Origin: Pseudoruminococcus massiliensis
GTDB lineage: Bacteria; Bacillota; Clostridia; Oscillospirales; Acutalibacteraceae
DNA length: 64,000 nucleotides
Reading direction: 5' to 3'
NCBI RefSeq assembly: GCF_900291955.1
Contig: NZ_OLMR01000002.1
Coordinates: 1 to 64,000 of the forward strand
Part shown: positions 1-8,458 of the stretch, one piece after another
Layout of the letters: each line of letters starts with the position of its first letter
Position numbering within the stretch: the first letter of the stretch is position 1
Notes under the pieces: model-generated
Database searches by the model: none
Told to the model about the DNA's origin: nothing
The model's input: the letters and a program-made list of their open reading frames with translations, nothing else
Made by a program: the position numbers and the translations under genes

Positions 1-385
1 TTTTACCACACTCGAAAGCGTTTGTCAAGACTTTTTTCAAACTTTTTCAAAAAGTTTTTTGAGCTTTTTGTGAATTTGCAATCCAGAAATCAATCTGTGC
101 TTTACTCACTTTTCACTCTTTTCTTGATTGAAAAACCTTTAAGTTTTTCATCACTTTCGTGCGATAGCTTTAATATTTTATCATATCTTCAAGCTATTGT
201 CAAGACTTTTTTAAACTTTTTTCTAAAGTTTTTCGAGTTTTCTTTGAATTTCGATTCAGGAATTCAATCCTCCGAACATTCATTTTCGACTCTTGTCTTT
301 CTCGAAAATCCCCATTTTATCGGGTTTTTTCGCCGCTCTCTCGCGACAGCTTGTTTATAATATCATAACCCAACCCAAATGTCAA
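1..385 (-). promoter_or_regulatory. Three tandem sigma-A promoters firing leftward (rRNA-type array)
   Basis: Read on the minus strand, three promoters follow one another. P3 has TTGACA at 380-385 and TATTAT at 357-362. P2 has TTGACA at 198-203 and TAAAAT at 175-180. P1 has TTGACA at 23-28 and TAAAA at 1-5, with the last -10 base outside the window. All three spacers are exactly 17 bp. The promoter units are about 175 and 182 bp apart and resemble each other, with A/T-rich blocks upstream of each -35 that look like UP elements and a shared GCTRTCGC-like stretch just after the -10. Arrays of strong tandem promoters are typical of rRNA operons, so a 16S gene is expected left of base 1. That gene is inferred, not seen. 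Bases 386-567 hold no gene. Confidence 0.8.
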
Positions 386-567
386 CACATTTTTTCGGAT
401 TTTTTAAACTTTTTCTTTAAAAAATTTTTACATACTAAATATAGTCTTTTGAACAATCTATAAACAGAAAATATGGTATACAAACAAAGTAAAGAAGAAG
501 AGCAGAGCTTCCAAAGATTCGCATGAATCATAAAAATGAAAGCCTGCCCTTAATTTTTCAGAAAAAT

Positions 568-3500
568 TTATCCAAAGAAGTTCTGTACTGCATACATTAC
601 TGCATCAGAATCAATATCTAAATATAAGCCTACTGAAATAGATGTGTAATGAGAATTAAGTATATTTGCTCTATGTCCTGACGAATTCATCCACGCATTA
701 ACTATACTTTCTGCTGTCATATCTGGCTGACAACCTATATTTTCACCTATATAGTCACAAGTAAAATTAAATGCTGTATAGAATTTTGTTCCGTTTGGAC
801 GAGTATGGTCAAATAGAGTTGCTGTTTCTTTCGCACGAACCGCAGAACCACTTGCACCTTTTGAATTAACTGACAATGTTTTTAAACCAGCTTTATTTCT
901 CTCCACATTAGTAAGTCTGATAATCTCACTCTTTATATTATTTATATCTGTTTGAGAGAATGTACTTCCTGTTATGCTTTTATAGGCACTATATACAGTT
1001 GAACCGTTAATATTCTTATATGTACGAATCCTATAATTATACTTCGCGCCAGATGTAAGATTTCTGTCTACAAATTGAAGATTATTTGAACCACTAACAG
1101 TTGCAATAACTTTATAGCTTGAATCTGTCGAAAGCTTTCTTTCTACTTTATATCCGCTTATACCCTCTATTTGATTCCAAGCAACTCTTATTGCTTTATC
1201 AGTTTTGTTTTCAACTCTGAAACCATCTACATACATAGGAATTGTATAAGTAGTAAGTTCAGTATAATCACCAAGCACCTTATTTCCAGAAAGCTCTTTA
1301 TAAGCTGCTATCCTATAATACTGGCTTTCCCCTGGGTAAAGTCCATCGTCCTGATAGCTTACTGTACTGCCACCCTCAACAATCTTTCTGACATAGATTT
1401 CGCCTGTATTATTATTTTTCTTATAAATACAATACCCATCTGCACCACTTACTGATTTCCAGTTAAGTTTCAGAGAACCTGTCTGTCTGCTTGATGAAGT
1501 AAACAATGTTGTAACATCAGGACAAGTTACTGACAAATGCTCAACTTTTTCTCCGATAAGTGTTGTATTATTATAATTTTTATAAGCTGCAACAGCAAAT
1601 CTATATTCTGTTCCAGAAGCAAGCCCTCTTGCAGAATATTTTAAGCTTTGACTATTAAGAGTTGCTAAAAGTTTATAATCCCCATCAGCCTGTGCAACAT
1701 AAATCTTATATCCATCTGCTCTTGATACTTCATTCCAGAAAAATGTTATAGATGAAGTAGACTGTGTATCAGTTTTAATTGCAGATGTTCTATATGGATA
1801 TGTGCTATTAGATGATTCTGCATATTCTCCAGAATACTTTTTTTCATTAAATTCTCTATAAGCAACTACACGATAAGTAAATTCAGAAGCTGATGGAAGC
1901 TCCGAATCCGTATAGCTTGTTATTGCACCATTACTTACAGTTGCAATTAATCCATATTTTGTTATATCTGTTGTGCTTTGCCTATAAATTAAGTATCCAG
2001 TTGCATTTGCAACCTTGTCCCAAGAAAGGCGTAGTGTTGAATATCCTGTAGATATTACTTTTAAGTTTTTAACTGATTCTGGTAAAGTACAAGCATCTAT
2101 CTCGGCAAAATCACTTTTTCTCAATACATCATCTACATAACTATAAGTTACAATTCTATATGAGCAAGCCTTTGCCGATTCAAGGTTATCGTCTGTCCAG
2201 TAAATGATACCATCATTGTCATAATTATAATTATTGTATTGATTATAATTATGAATATAAATAATTTCGTTATATTCAGAATATATTGTTTCACCTTCTG
2301 CTTTTTTATAAATTATATATCCGTCTGCACCTGTCGAAGAATGCCATGCAAGCTTTATTGAGTTTGTTGTATTCTCATCAACTTTTAAACCCTTAACCGC
2401 TGCTGTAATTGTTTCTCCACTTATATACGATATTTCACCATATTTTTTAGTTTTTCCAACAAGTTTATATGCATCAATTTTATAATTATATACTGTTCCT
2501 GAGCTAAGTCCTTTATCCACATATTCTGTTGCATCTGCTTTAAGACTTGCAATTCTATTATAAGAATTTTGTGTCTTTGTTGATTCTCTATAAATATCAT
2601 AGCCATCTGCACCAGCAGAGCTTTCCCACTTAAATTTAACAGAATCAGAAGTATAATCAATAACTTTAAGACTATTAATAGCTTCTGGCAAAGTATATCC
2701 GTCCTTATAAATATATGAGCCATAATATTTACTTCCACCTATAATTTTATAAGCTCTTACACCATAAGAACAATCTGAACCTGCTAGCAAATCTGTGTCT
2801 GTCCATTCATTAGTTTCTTGTTTATTTATAACTTTCATGGTTTTATATGCGGTTTCATCTTTAAGCTTTCTGACAATGACATAACCGTCTGCACCGCTAA
2901 CCGTTCTCCATTTAACAAGAATAGAATTTGAAGTTTGTTCTCCTGTTGCAACAGTTCTAACAGTGGCTGGACGTGTTCCAACAGCAATTTCTTGATAAGC
3001 ACCTTTATACTTCTTATTGCCAGCTGTCTTTATAGGCTGAACTCTGAAAGTATAATTTTTTCCTGCGGCAAGCCCTCTGATTACATATGAATTTGCAGAT
3101 ATATTTTCTATCTTTACAAAAGTTCCTGGTGTCTTAGATGATTCTTGATAAATGTCATATTCTGTTGCACCTGACGATGTATTCCAAACAAGTTTTATTG
3201 CGTCTGTTGTAAGAGAGCTAAGCTTAAGACCTGTTACATCTTCCGGCAAAGTACTTGCAGAAATTTTTATGTAATCACCATACAAAATTGTACCATTAAA
3301 TCTCTTAAATGCCCTTACAACATAATAATAATCTTTACCTGCTTCAAGCTCTGTATCAGTCCATTGTGTTATATCCTGACCTTCGATTACTTTCACTCTG
3401 TCATAATCTACAACAGTCGTAAATTTTCTATCTATAATATATCCATCTGCTCCGCTAACTGCTCCCCAAGTTAATGTTGTTGAGGTTTTACTTGTATTTG

Positions 3501-5070
3501 AAGTTATAACCCTTCTAACACTCGCAGGAAGAGTTGTAGTAGCTATCTCTTTATACTGTCCCTTGTAGATTTTATCTCCGACTTTCTTTATTGGCTGAAC
3601 TCTAAATGTATAATCTCTTCCAGAAGCAAGCTCTCTGATAACATATGATTTAGTTTGTCCATTCGCAGTACTCGCTATTTTTACAAATGTTCCAGGTGTC
3701 TTTGCAGATTCCTGATATATGTCATATGATGTAGCACCCTCAGAAAGATTCCAAGTGAGCTTTATAGCGGTTGAAGTGCGAGCATTCGTTTTTAATTCCT
3801 TAGTAGCAGAAGGAAGCGTACTTGCAGAAATTTTAATATACTTGCCATAAAAAACTTTTCCATCATACTTTTTATATGGTCTTACTACATAATAATAATC
3901 CTTGCCTGCCTGAAGGTTTTTATCTGCCCACTTAGTAACTGATTGATTCGCTATAACCTTAACACGAGTATATTTTTTTTCTGTTGTGAGCTTTCTATCA
4001 ATACAATATCCTGTTGCACCTGTTACAGCCCCCCAATTTATATTAATTGATGTTTCAGTTATATCAGATGTTAATACTTTTCTTACGCTTGCAGGCAGTG
4101 TAATAGTTTTAATTTCCTCGTATTTACCCTTATACATTTTATCTTGATGTGATTTAATTGGTTGCACTCTAAAGGTATATTCTGTTCCTGATGAAAGCCC
4201 CTCTCTAACATACGAAGTTGTATATGAATCAACTGTGCCAACTTTAACAAAGGCACCTGGAGTTTTACTTGATTCCTGATATATATCGTACATTATAGCT
4301 CCCTTGCTGCCAGACCAATTCAAAGTAATTGTATTAGTTGTTCGTGAGCTTACTTTTAAATTTGTGACACCAGATGGATTTGTAGCTGTAAAAAGCCATA
4401 CATCATCACTAAAAATTCTTTCGCCATTAAATTCCTTATAAGCCTTAATATCATACTCACAAATTGACTCTGAATCAAGCTCAATATCTGTCCATTGAAT
4501 AGTCTGTTGGTCATCTATAGTTTTTATAAGCTTAGGCTCAGACTCGGAATCAAGTCTTCTATATATGTAATATCCATCAGCATTAGTAACAGCTCCCCAA
4601 TTAAGTGTTATCGAGGTATCTGTTATATCTGAAGCCAATATTTTTCTTACGGTTGCCGGAGTGGTTATTGTAGCAATCTCCTCATAGTCACCTTTATATA
4701 TTTTTGAATCAACCATTTTATATGGTTGAACTCTAAATTCATAAATTTTTCCTGCTGTCAGATTTTCGCCTGTCCAGCTTGTAGTTTTTCCATCTTCAAT
4801 AGTAGCATATTTAAAAAAATTATATGGTTCTTTAGAAGACTTAACATAAACATAATATCCAGAGGCATCTTCTGACATATTCCAAGAAAGTGTAATTGAA
4901 TTTGTCTGAGAAGTAAATTTTAAGCCTGTAATTGCTGCTGGCATATTACTCAATGATGTTTCTGTTGCTGATACTGAGATTGTACTTATTGGCATAGAGC
5001 CATAAGCAGAAAAAACCATAACACCTGAAAGCAATATAACAAATATTCTTTTTAAAATACTATTTTTCAT
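568..5070 (-). CDS. Secreted protein with 14 fibronectin type III repeats and C-terminal CAP domain
   Basis: This is a 1500-residue exported protein. A basic start and hydrophobic stretch (MKNSILKRIFVILLSG) form a signal peptide. Fourteen FN3-like repeats of about 90 residues follow, each with a recurring 'SITLSW...GADGYYIYR...YTFRVQPYK' pattern. The last 127 residues are a CAP/SCP (YkwD-like) domain with FDHTRPNG, GENIG and SGHRANILN. The first eight FN3 units alternate between two subtypes, giving four A-B pairs. There is no LPXTG, dockerin or SLH anchor, so it is probably released or held non-covalently. The start was moved in from an upstream ATG because GGGGCG precedes codon ATG at 5070. 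The function is unknown; a wall-associated or host/fibre-binding role is inference. Confidence 0.85.
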   Translation of the reverse strand: MKNSILKRIFVILLSGVMVFSAYGSMPISTISVSATETSLSNMPAAITGLKFTSQTNSITLSWNMSEDASGYYVYVKSSKEPYNFFKYATIEDGKTTSWTGENLTAGKIYEFRVQPYKMVDSKIYKGDYEEIATITTPATVRKILASDITDTSITLNWGAVTNADGYYIYRRLDSESEPKLIKTIDDQQTIQWTDIELDSESICEYDIKAYKEFNGERIFSDDVWLFTATNPSGVTNLKVSSRTTNTITLNWSGSKGAIMYDIYQESSKTPGAFVKVGTVDSYTTSYVREGLSSGTEYTFRVQPIKSHQDKMYKGKYEEIKTITLPASVRKVLTSDITETSININWGAVTGATGYCIDRKLTTEKKYTRVKVIANQSVTKWADKNLQAGKDYYYVVRPYKKYDGKVFYGKYIKISASTLPSATKELKTNARTSTAIKLTWNLSEGATSYDIYQESAKTPGTFVKIASTANGQTKSYVIRELASGRDYTFRVQPIKKVGDKIYKGQYKEIATTTLPASVRRVITSNTSKTSTTLTWGAVSGADGYIIDRKFTTVVDYDRVKVIEGQDITQWTDTELEAGKDYYYVVRAFKRFNGTILYGDYIKISASTLPEDVTGLKLSSLTTDAIKLVWNTSSGATEYDIYQESSKTPGTFVKIENISANSYVIRGLAAGKNYTFRVQPIKTAGNKKYKGAYQEIAVGTRPATVRTVATGEQTSNSILVKWRTVSGADGYVIVRKLKDETAYKTMKVINKQETNEWTDTDLLAGSDCSYGVRAYKIIGGSKYYGSYIYKDGYTLPEAINSLKVIDYTSDSVKFKWESSAGADGYDIYRESTKTQNSYNRIASLKADATEYVDKGLSSGTVYNYKIDAYKLVGKTKKYGEISYISGETITAAVKGLKVDENTTNSIKLAWHSSTGADGYIIYKKAEGETIYSEYNEIIYIHNYNQYNNYNYDNDGIIYWTDDNLESAKACSYRIVTYSYVDDVLRKSDFAEIDACTLPESVKNLKVISTGYSTLRLSWDKVANATGYLIYRQSTTDITKYGLIATVSNGAITSYTDSELPSASEFTYRVVAYREFNEKKYSGEYAESSNSTYPYRTSAIKTDTQSTSSITFFWNEVSRADGYKIYVAQADGDYKLLATLNSQSLKYSARGLASGTEYRFAVAAYKNYNNTTLIGEKVEHLSVTCPDVTTLFTSSSRQTGSLKLNWKSVSGADGYCIYKKNNNTGEIYVRKIVEGGSTVSYQDDGLYPGESQYYRIAAYKELSGNKVLGDYTELTTYTIPMYVDGFRVENKTDKAIRVAWNQIEGISGYKVERKLSTDSSYKVIATVSGSNNLQFVDRNLTSGAKYNYRIRTYKNINGSTVYSAYKSITGSTFSQTDINNIKSEIIRLTNVERNKAGLKTLSVNSKGASGSAVRAKETATLFDHTRPNGTKFYTAFNFTCDYIGENIGCQPDMTAESIVNAWMNSSGHRANILNSHYTSISVGLYLDIDSDAVMYAVQNFFG

Positions 5071-5137
5071 AAAAATCGCCCCATTCAACAATTTCAATAG
5101 TAATAATTAAATAAAAATAAATTGCTTTTATGTTATA

Positions 5138-5165
5138 ATTATAGCACAATCAAACAATAAGTCAA
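5138..5165 (-). promoter_or_regulatory. Promoter of the FN3-CAP gene
   Basis: On the minus strand TTGACT (5160-5165) and TATAAT (5138-5143) are separated by 16 bp. They sit about 70 bases before the chosen start codon, in an otherwise A/T-rich gap. Confidence 0.65.
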
Positions 5166-5241
5166 ATAAAATTATATAATATTCTTCTTTTATAATAATT
5201 TTTGTACATTTTATCATTATATTTTTTTAAAGCATTTAATC

Positions 5242-5448
5242 TTATTTTATTTTGTCATTCATAGAATTTATTAATTGTTCATACTCATTCCATCTATCTT
5301 CTCTGATAGGCATAACAGGGTGCTTAAAATCATCAAATATAAGTACCAATGCTGGGCTTATCTTATTATGCCTTTCTATATAGTACCAATCTATCAGCTT
5401 TCCTTCTCGAATAAGTTTTTTAGCTACACTATGATAATTATAATACAT
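5242..5448 (-). CDS. Small protein of unknown function
   Basis: This is a 68-residue protein with no signal peptide or membrane segment. It ends in a mixed charged/aromatic region containing KISPALVLIFDDFKHPVMPI. I do not recognise the family. A GGTGAT sequence lies five to six bases before the ATG at 5448; an in-frame ATG at 5454 and a TTG at 5475 are alternatives. It lies downstream of the lipoprotein gene but is separated from it by a good terminator, and it has no clear promoter of its own. It could be a real small gene or chance coding; the protein-like composition and the ribosome binding site favour a real gene. Confidence 0.5.
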   Translation of the reverse strand: MYYNYHSVAKKLIREGKLIDWYYIERHNKISPALVLIFDDFKHPVMPIREDRWNEYEQLINSMNDKIK

Positions 5449-5497
5449 AAGCATCACCAAATAAATTATCCCCAAAGGATATATGTGTTATTCAAGC

Positions 5498-5538
5498 AAA
5501 AAAAAGCTTGATTACCTTTTCAAGTAGTCAAGCCTTTA
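5498..5538 (-). terminator. Rho-independent terminator of the lipoprotein gene
   Basis: On the minus strand the stem AAGGCTTGACTAC pairs with GGTAATCAAGCTT around a short loop, with one G-T pair, and is followed by eight T. It lies about 20 bases past the lipoprotein stop codon. Confidence 0.8.
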
Positions 5539-5557
5539 AGTATTATTTAATTTTTAA

Positions 5558-6469
5558 TTATTCAGCTGATGCTGCTGACATCATAGAGGACATATCTGTT
5601 TGCTTATAATCAGTTGGAATTGTAAAGATATCGGCTGGAACTTCAGATGTAAGTTCGTTTATAACAATACTTGCATTTACACCCATTGCATTTGTCTTTA
5701 TACCAACAAGCTTATTAGTTTCCTTATCAAAATAATATGTCTGTTCTGTGCTAAGTCCGCTTGAGCTTGTCATTGAAACGCCCTCAGCAAGACTTACTTC
5801 ACTCTTAACTTCATAAACAACAGCATAGCAATCCTTACCATTGAAGTTTTCTACACTATCGCTAACATACTTCATATTCTTTTCTATATCTTCAGCTGAA
5901 CCGAGTAAACCGCTTGTCATGCTGTCAAGAGATTTTTGAACATCATCTGTTGTTGGTGTATAGTATGCAACTTTATTTTTATCGTCAAGCATCCATTGCT
6001 TTCCATCAGCAACAATTATCTTCTGGAAGCCCATCATAGAATATCCCAAATCAACATACATTTTCTGATTAGCTATATCTGTTGCCATTTCCATTGTAAT
6101 TTCTGATGGAGTATCAGAGGAACTACTTAAGCCCATAGATGAAGTATCAATAGTCATATTCATATAATACTTACCATCTTTAACTATATCAATATAGCTC
6201 TTCTTGAGAAGGTCTTTAACTTCTGAATTTGAAGAAGATGTCTCTGATTTACTTTCATCAACTTTGCTTTCAGTTTTATCATCAGATTTGCTCTCAATTT
6301 TGCTTTCTGCCTTACTATCAGAGCCATTCTCATTTACAGAAGAAACTGAAGATGTTGTTCCTCCTACACTTTCAACCTTGCTTGTTGTTCCTGAGGAACT
6401 GCTGTTACAAGCTGCTGCTGAAAGAGCTAAAATTGACGCAAGAAATAAAACTGCAATTTTCTTTTTCAT
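5558..6469 (-). CDS. Predicted lipoprotein, LolA-like fold
   Basis: This is a 303-residue protein. The N-terminus MKKKIAVLFLASILA ends in a lipobox LSAAAC, so Cys21 would be lipidated and the protein held on the outer face of the membrane. Residues 22 to 85 form a Ser/Lys/Glu-rich linker with repeated SKxESK motifs. The remaining 210 residues have the alternating pattern of the LolA/LppX-like clostridial lipoproteins, including YYFDKETNKLVGIK near the end. The assignment to that fold is by pattern only. The gene stands alone between its own promoter and terminator. Substrate and partner are unknown. Confidence 0.75.
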   Translation of the reverse strand: MKKKIAVLFLASILALSAAACNSSSSGTTSKVESVGGTTSSVSSVNENGSDSKAESKIESKSDDKTESKVDESKSETSSSNSEVKDLLKKSYIDIVKDGKYYMNMTIDTSSMGLSSSSDTPSEITMEMATDIANQKMYVDLGYSMMGFQKIIVADGKQWMLDDKNKVAYYTPTTDDVQKSLDSMTSGLLGSAEDIEKNMKYVSDSVENFNGKDCYAVVYEVKSEVSLAEGVSMTSSSGLSTEQTYYFDKETNKLVGIKTNAMGVNASIVINELTSEVPADIFTIPTDYKQTDMSSMMSAASAE

Positions 6470-6524
6470 AAATTTAATACACTCCTTAAAAATTTACGAT
6501 AGATATTTATTTTCTATCAACAAT

Positions 6525-6553
6525 ATTTTATCTCAACAGTATAATGCAGTCAA
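6525..6553 (-). promoter_or_regulatory. Promoter of the lipoprotein gene
   Basis: On the minus strand TTGACT (6548-6553) and TAAAAT (6525-6530) have a 17-bp spacer and lie about 55 bases before the lipoprotein ATG. Confidence 0.7.
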
Positions 6554-6576
6554 TAGACAAAATAACAAATTTAAAT

Positions 6577-6607
6577 AAAAAAGCGTAAGTCAGATTATAA
6601 CTTACGC
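6577..6607 (-). terminator. Terminator of the 269-residue hypothetical gene
   Basis: On the minus strand GCGTAAGT pairs perfectly with ACTTACGC across a nine-base loop and runs into TTTTTTA. It begins about ten bases past the upstream stop codon. Confidence 0.85.
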
Positions 6608-6617
6608 ATAAATTATA

Positions 6618-7427
6618 CTATTTTCCTGCTTGTTGCTTAGCTTCAAGTGCCTCCATAAACATACCTGAACGCTTTTTCTTTGGCTTTTCTGGCTTGATTT
6701 TCTTTCCACGAAGTGAAAAAGCAGCAACAATAACTTTTTTATTAGCCTCTGTAAAATTTTCGAGAAGCATTTCACGCTTTTTTTCATCCTCAATAGAATT
6801 AAAGAGAATATATGATATAATTCCCTTAACATCAAGGTCGCCCATATTATAAATATCATTCAATGACTTAGAAAGCTTTTCAAGGTTATTTGCACCTTCA
6901 TTTTCAACATATTTCTTGAAAAGTGGCAAAATCTTTTCTTTAGCAAAAGTTATTCCTCTGAAATTAGCATAGTGCAATTTTTCATAAGCTATATCTTCCT
7001 TAAGCTCTGGAAAATAATTTACCATTCTATTAGCTAAGAAAAGGGAATCAACATTTCCGTCATTATCCTTTTTCTTTTTCTTGCGTGTCTGTGTAATAGC
7101 CTGTTGCTTAGGGCCTTGAATTGTTTCAATAAAATCTGAAGCTATATTATCAGCTTCCTTTTCAGTATCAACTTCTGGGTCAAAAAGCCAAGTTGCAACA
7201 GATTTCCAGTTATTATCAGGCTCAGCACCAGACATCTCGCACTGACGGAGAACCATACGCATTTTAGCTTTATAATATACTATATTATAAGCTGTATCTT
7301 CACTTGTATAAAGTGCTGTAATTTCCTTATCATTTTGTGAATCTACATTTTGTCTTTTATAATCCTGCTCAGCAAGAGCTTTTTCTACCTTATCAGCTAC
7401 TAAATCGAACGCACTCTGTATTTCCAT
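6618..7427 (-). CDS. Conserved-looking cytoplasmic protein of unknown function
   Basis: This is a 269-residue soluble protein, mostly helical by composition. It has an acidic N-terminal half (residues 1-115), a basic linker RKKKKKDNDG near residue 120, a second helical half, and a Lys/Pro-rich tail with KIKPEKPKKKRSG. I do not recognise a named family. The start at the ATG at 7427 is chosen because GGGAG lies eight bases upstream; an in-frame GTG at 7436 sits inside that ribosome binding site. It is a single-gene unit bounded by terminators on both sides. The linker and tail could contact nucleic acid, but that is speculation. Confidence 0.7.
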   Translation of the reverse strand: MEIQSAFDLVADKVEKALAEQDYKRQNVDSQNDKEITALYTSEDTAYNIVYYKAKMRMVLRQCEMSGAEPDNNWKSVATWLFDPEVDTEKEADNIASDFIETIQGPKQQAITQTRKKKKKDNDGNVDSLFLANRMVNYFPELKEDIAYEKLHYANFRGITFAKEKILPLFKKYVENEGANNLEKLSKSLNDIYNMGDLDVKGIISYILFNSIEDEKKREMLLENFTEANKKVIVAAFSLRGKKIKPEKPKKKRSGMFMEALEAKQQAGK

Positions 7428-7451
7428 TATATTCACTCCCGATAGTTATGC

Positions 7452-7491
7452 AAAATCACCGATAAGCTTTAATGCAGTTATCGGTGATTTT
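7452..7491 (-). terminator. Terminator downstream of galU
   Basis: A perfect 14-bp inverted repeat has arms at 7452-7465 and 7478-7491 and a 12-base loop. Its ends are AAAA and TTTT, so it can act in either direction. It lies about 50 bases past the galU stop codon. Confidence 0.8.
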
Positions 7492-7539
7492 GATTATATC
7501 ATATTAAATTCCGTTTGTCACTACTCAAAGCTAATCAAA

Positions 7540-8412
7540 TTAAAGCTCTGATGCAAGATTCTTAATATAAGCTCTGAAATCGTCTTTAAGTTCAGGATGC
7601 TTAAGTGCAAGCTCAACAGTAGCTTCAAGAATACCAAGCTTATTGCCTATATCATAACGCTTGCCTGTAAAATCAACACCTATCATTCCGACTGTTTGTG
7701 CAAGAACTCTCATAGCGTCTGTAAGCTGAATTTCTCCACCAACACCAGGAGTAGTCTTATCTAGCAAATCAAAAATATCAGGTGTAAGAACACATCTTCC
7801 AAGAATAGAAAAATATGAGAGAACATCTGCTTCTGTTTTTGGCTTTTCAACCATATCTGTACAGCTATAATATGTACCATCAAGATGTTCAACCTTAAGT
7901 GAGCTATATTTATGGATATTCTCTTTAGCAACCTCTTTAATACCAACAACTGCTTTGCCATACTTCTCATATGCTCTGATAAGCTGACCACAAGCAGGGT
8001 CTTCGCCGATGATAACATCATCACCATAAAGAACTGCAAAAGGTTCTCCTGAAATAAATGAACGAGCACAGTTGACAGCGTGTCCTAAACCCTTTGTTTC
8101 CTTCTGTCTTAAAAAGAAGATATTTGCAAGCTTAGAAACTGAAACCACCTGATTATAAAATTCTTCTTTCTTATCTTCAAGTAAACGACCTTCAAGCTCA
8201 GGAGAACGGTCAAAATAATCTTCAATTATATTCTTACCTCTGTTTGTTATGATAAGAATATCTGTAATACCCGAATTAACAGCTTCCTCAACAATATATT
8301 GAATAGCTGGCTTATCTACGATAGGGTACATTTCCTTTGGCATACTTTTAGTTGCAGGAAGAACTCTTGTTCCTAAGCCTGCGGCAGGTATAACTGCTTT
8401 TGTAATTTTCAA
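7540..8412 (-). CDS. galU: UTP-glucose-1-phosphate uridylyltransferase
   Basis: The enzyme makes UDP-glucose from UTP and glucose-1-phosphate in the cytoplasm, feeding wall glycan, capsule and glycolipid synthesis. It is 290 residues, the normal bacterial GalU length. The nucleotide-binding signature AAGLGTRVLPATKSMPKEM is at residues 10-28, with VEKP and the GKRYDIGNKLG segment near the C-terminus. An upstream GGAAG/GGAG supports the start. The gene follows the RING-type membrane protein gene by 46 bases and may be cotranscribed with it from the promoter at 9550-9578. Confidence 0.95.
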   Translation of the reverse strand: MKITKAVIPAAGLGTRVLPATKSMPKEMYPIVDKPAIQYIVEEAVNSGITDILIITNRGKNIIEDYFDRSPELEGRLLEDKKEEFYNQVVSVSKLANIFFLRQKETKGLGHAVNCARSFISGEPFAVLYGDDVIIGEDPACGQLIRAYEKYGKAVVGIKEVAKENIHKYSSLKVEHLDGTYYSCTDMVEKPKTEADVLSYFSILGRCVLTPDIFDLLDKTTPGVGGEIQLTDAMRVLAQTVGMIGVDFTGKRYDIGNKLGILEATVELALKHPELKDDFRAYIKNLASEL

Positions 8413-8458
8413 AACTCCACTTCCTTAATTTTTTATATTTATATTTTTTAAGTAATAA

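Noticed and set aside
22-360. 112-codon open frame on the plus strand at the left edge
   Set aside because: Its sequence is Phe/Leu-rich low complexity and it lies opposite three well-formed minus-strand promoters. It has no ribosome binding site.
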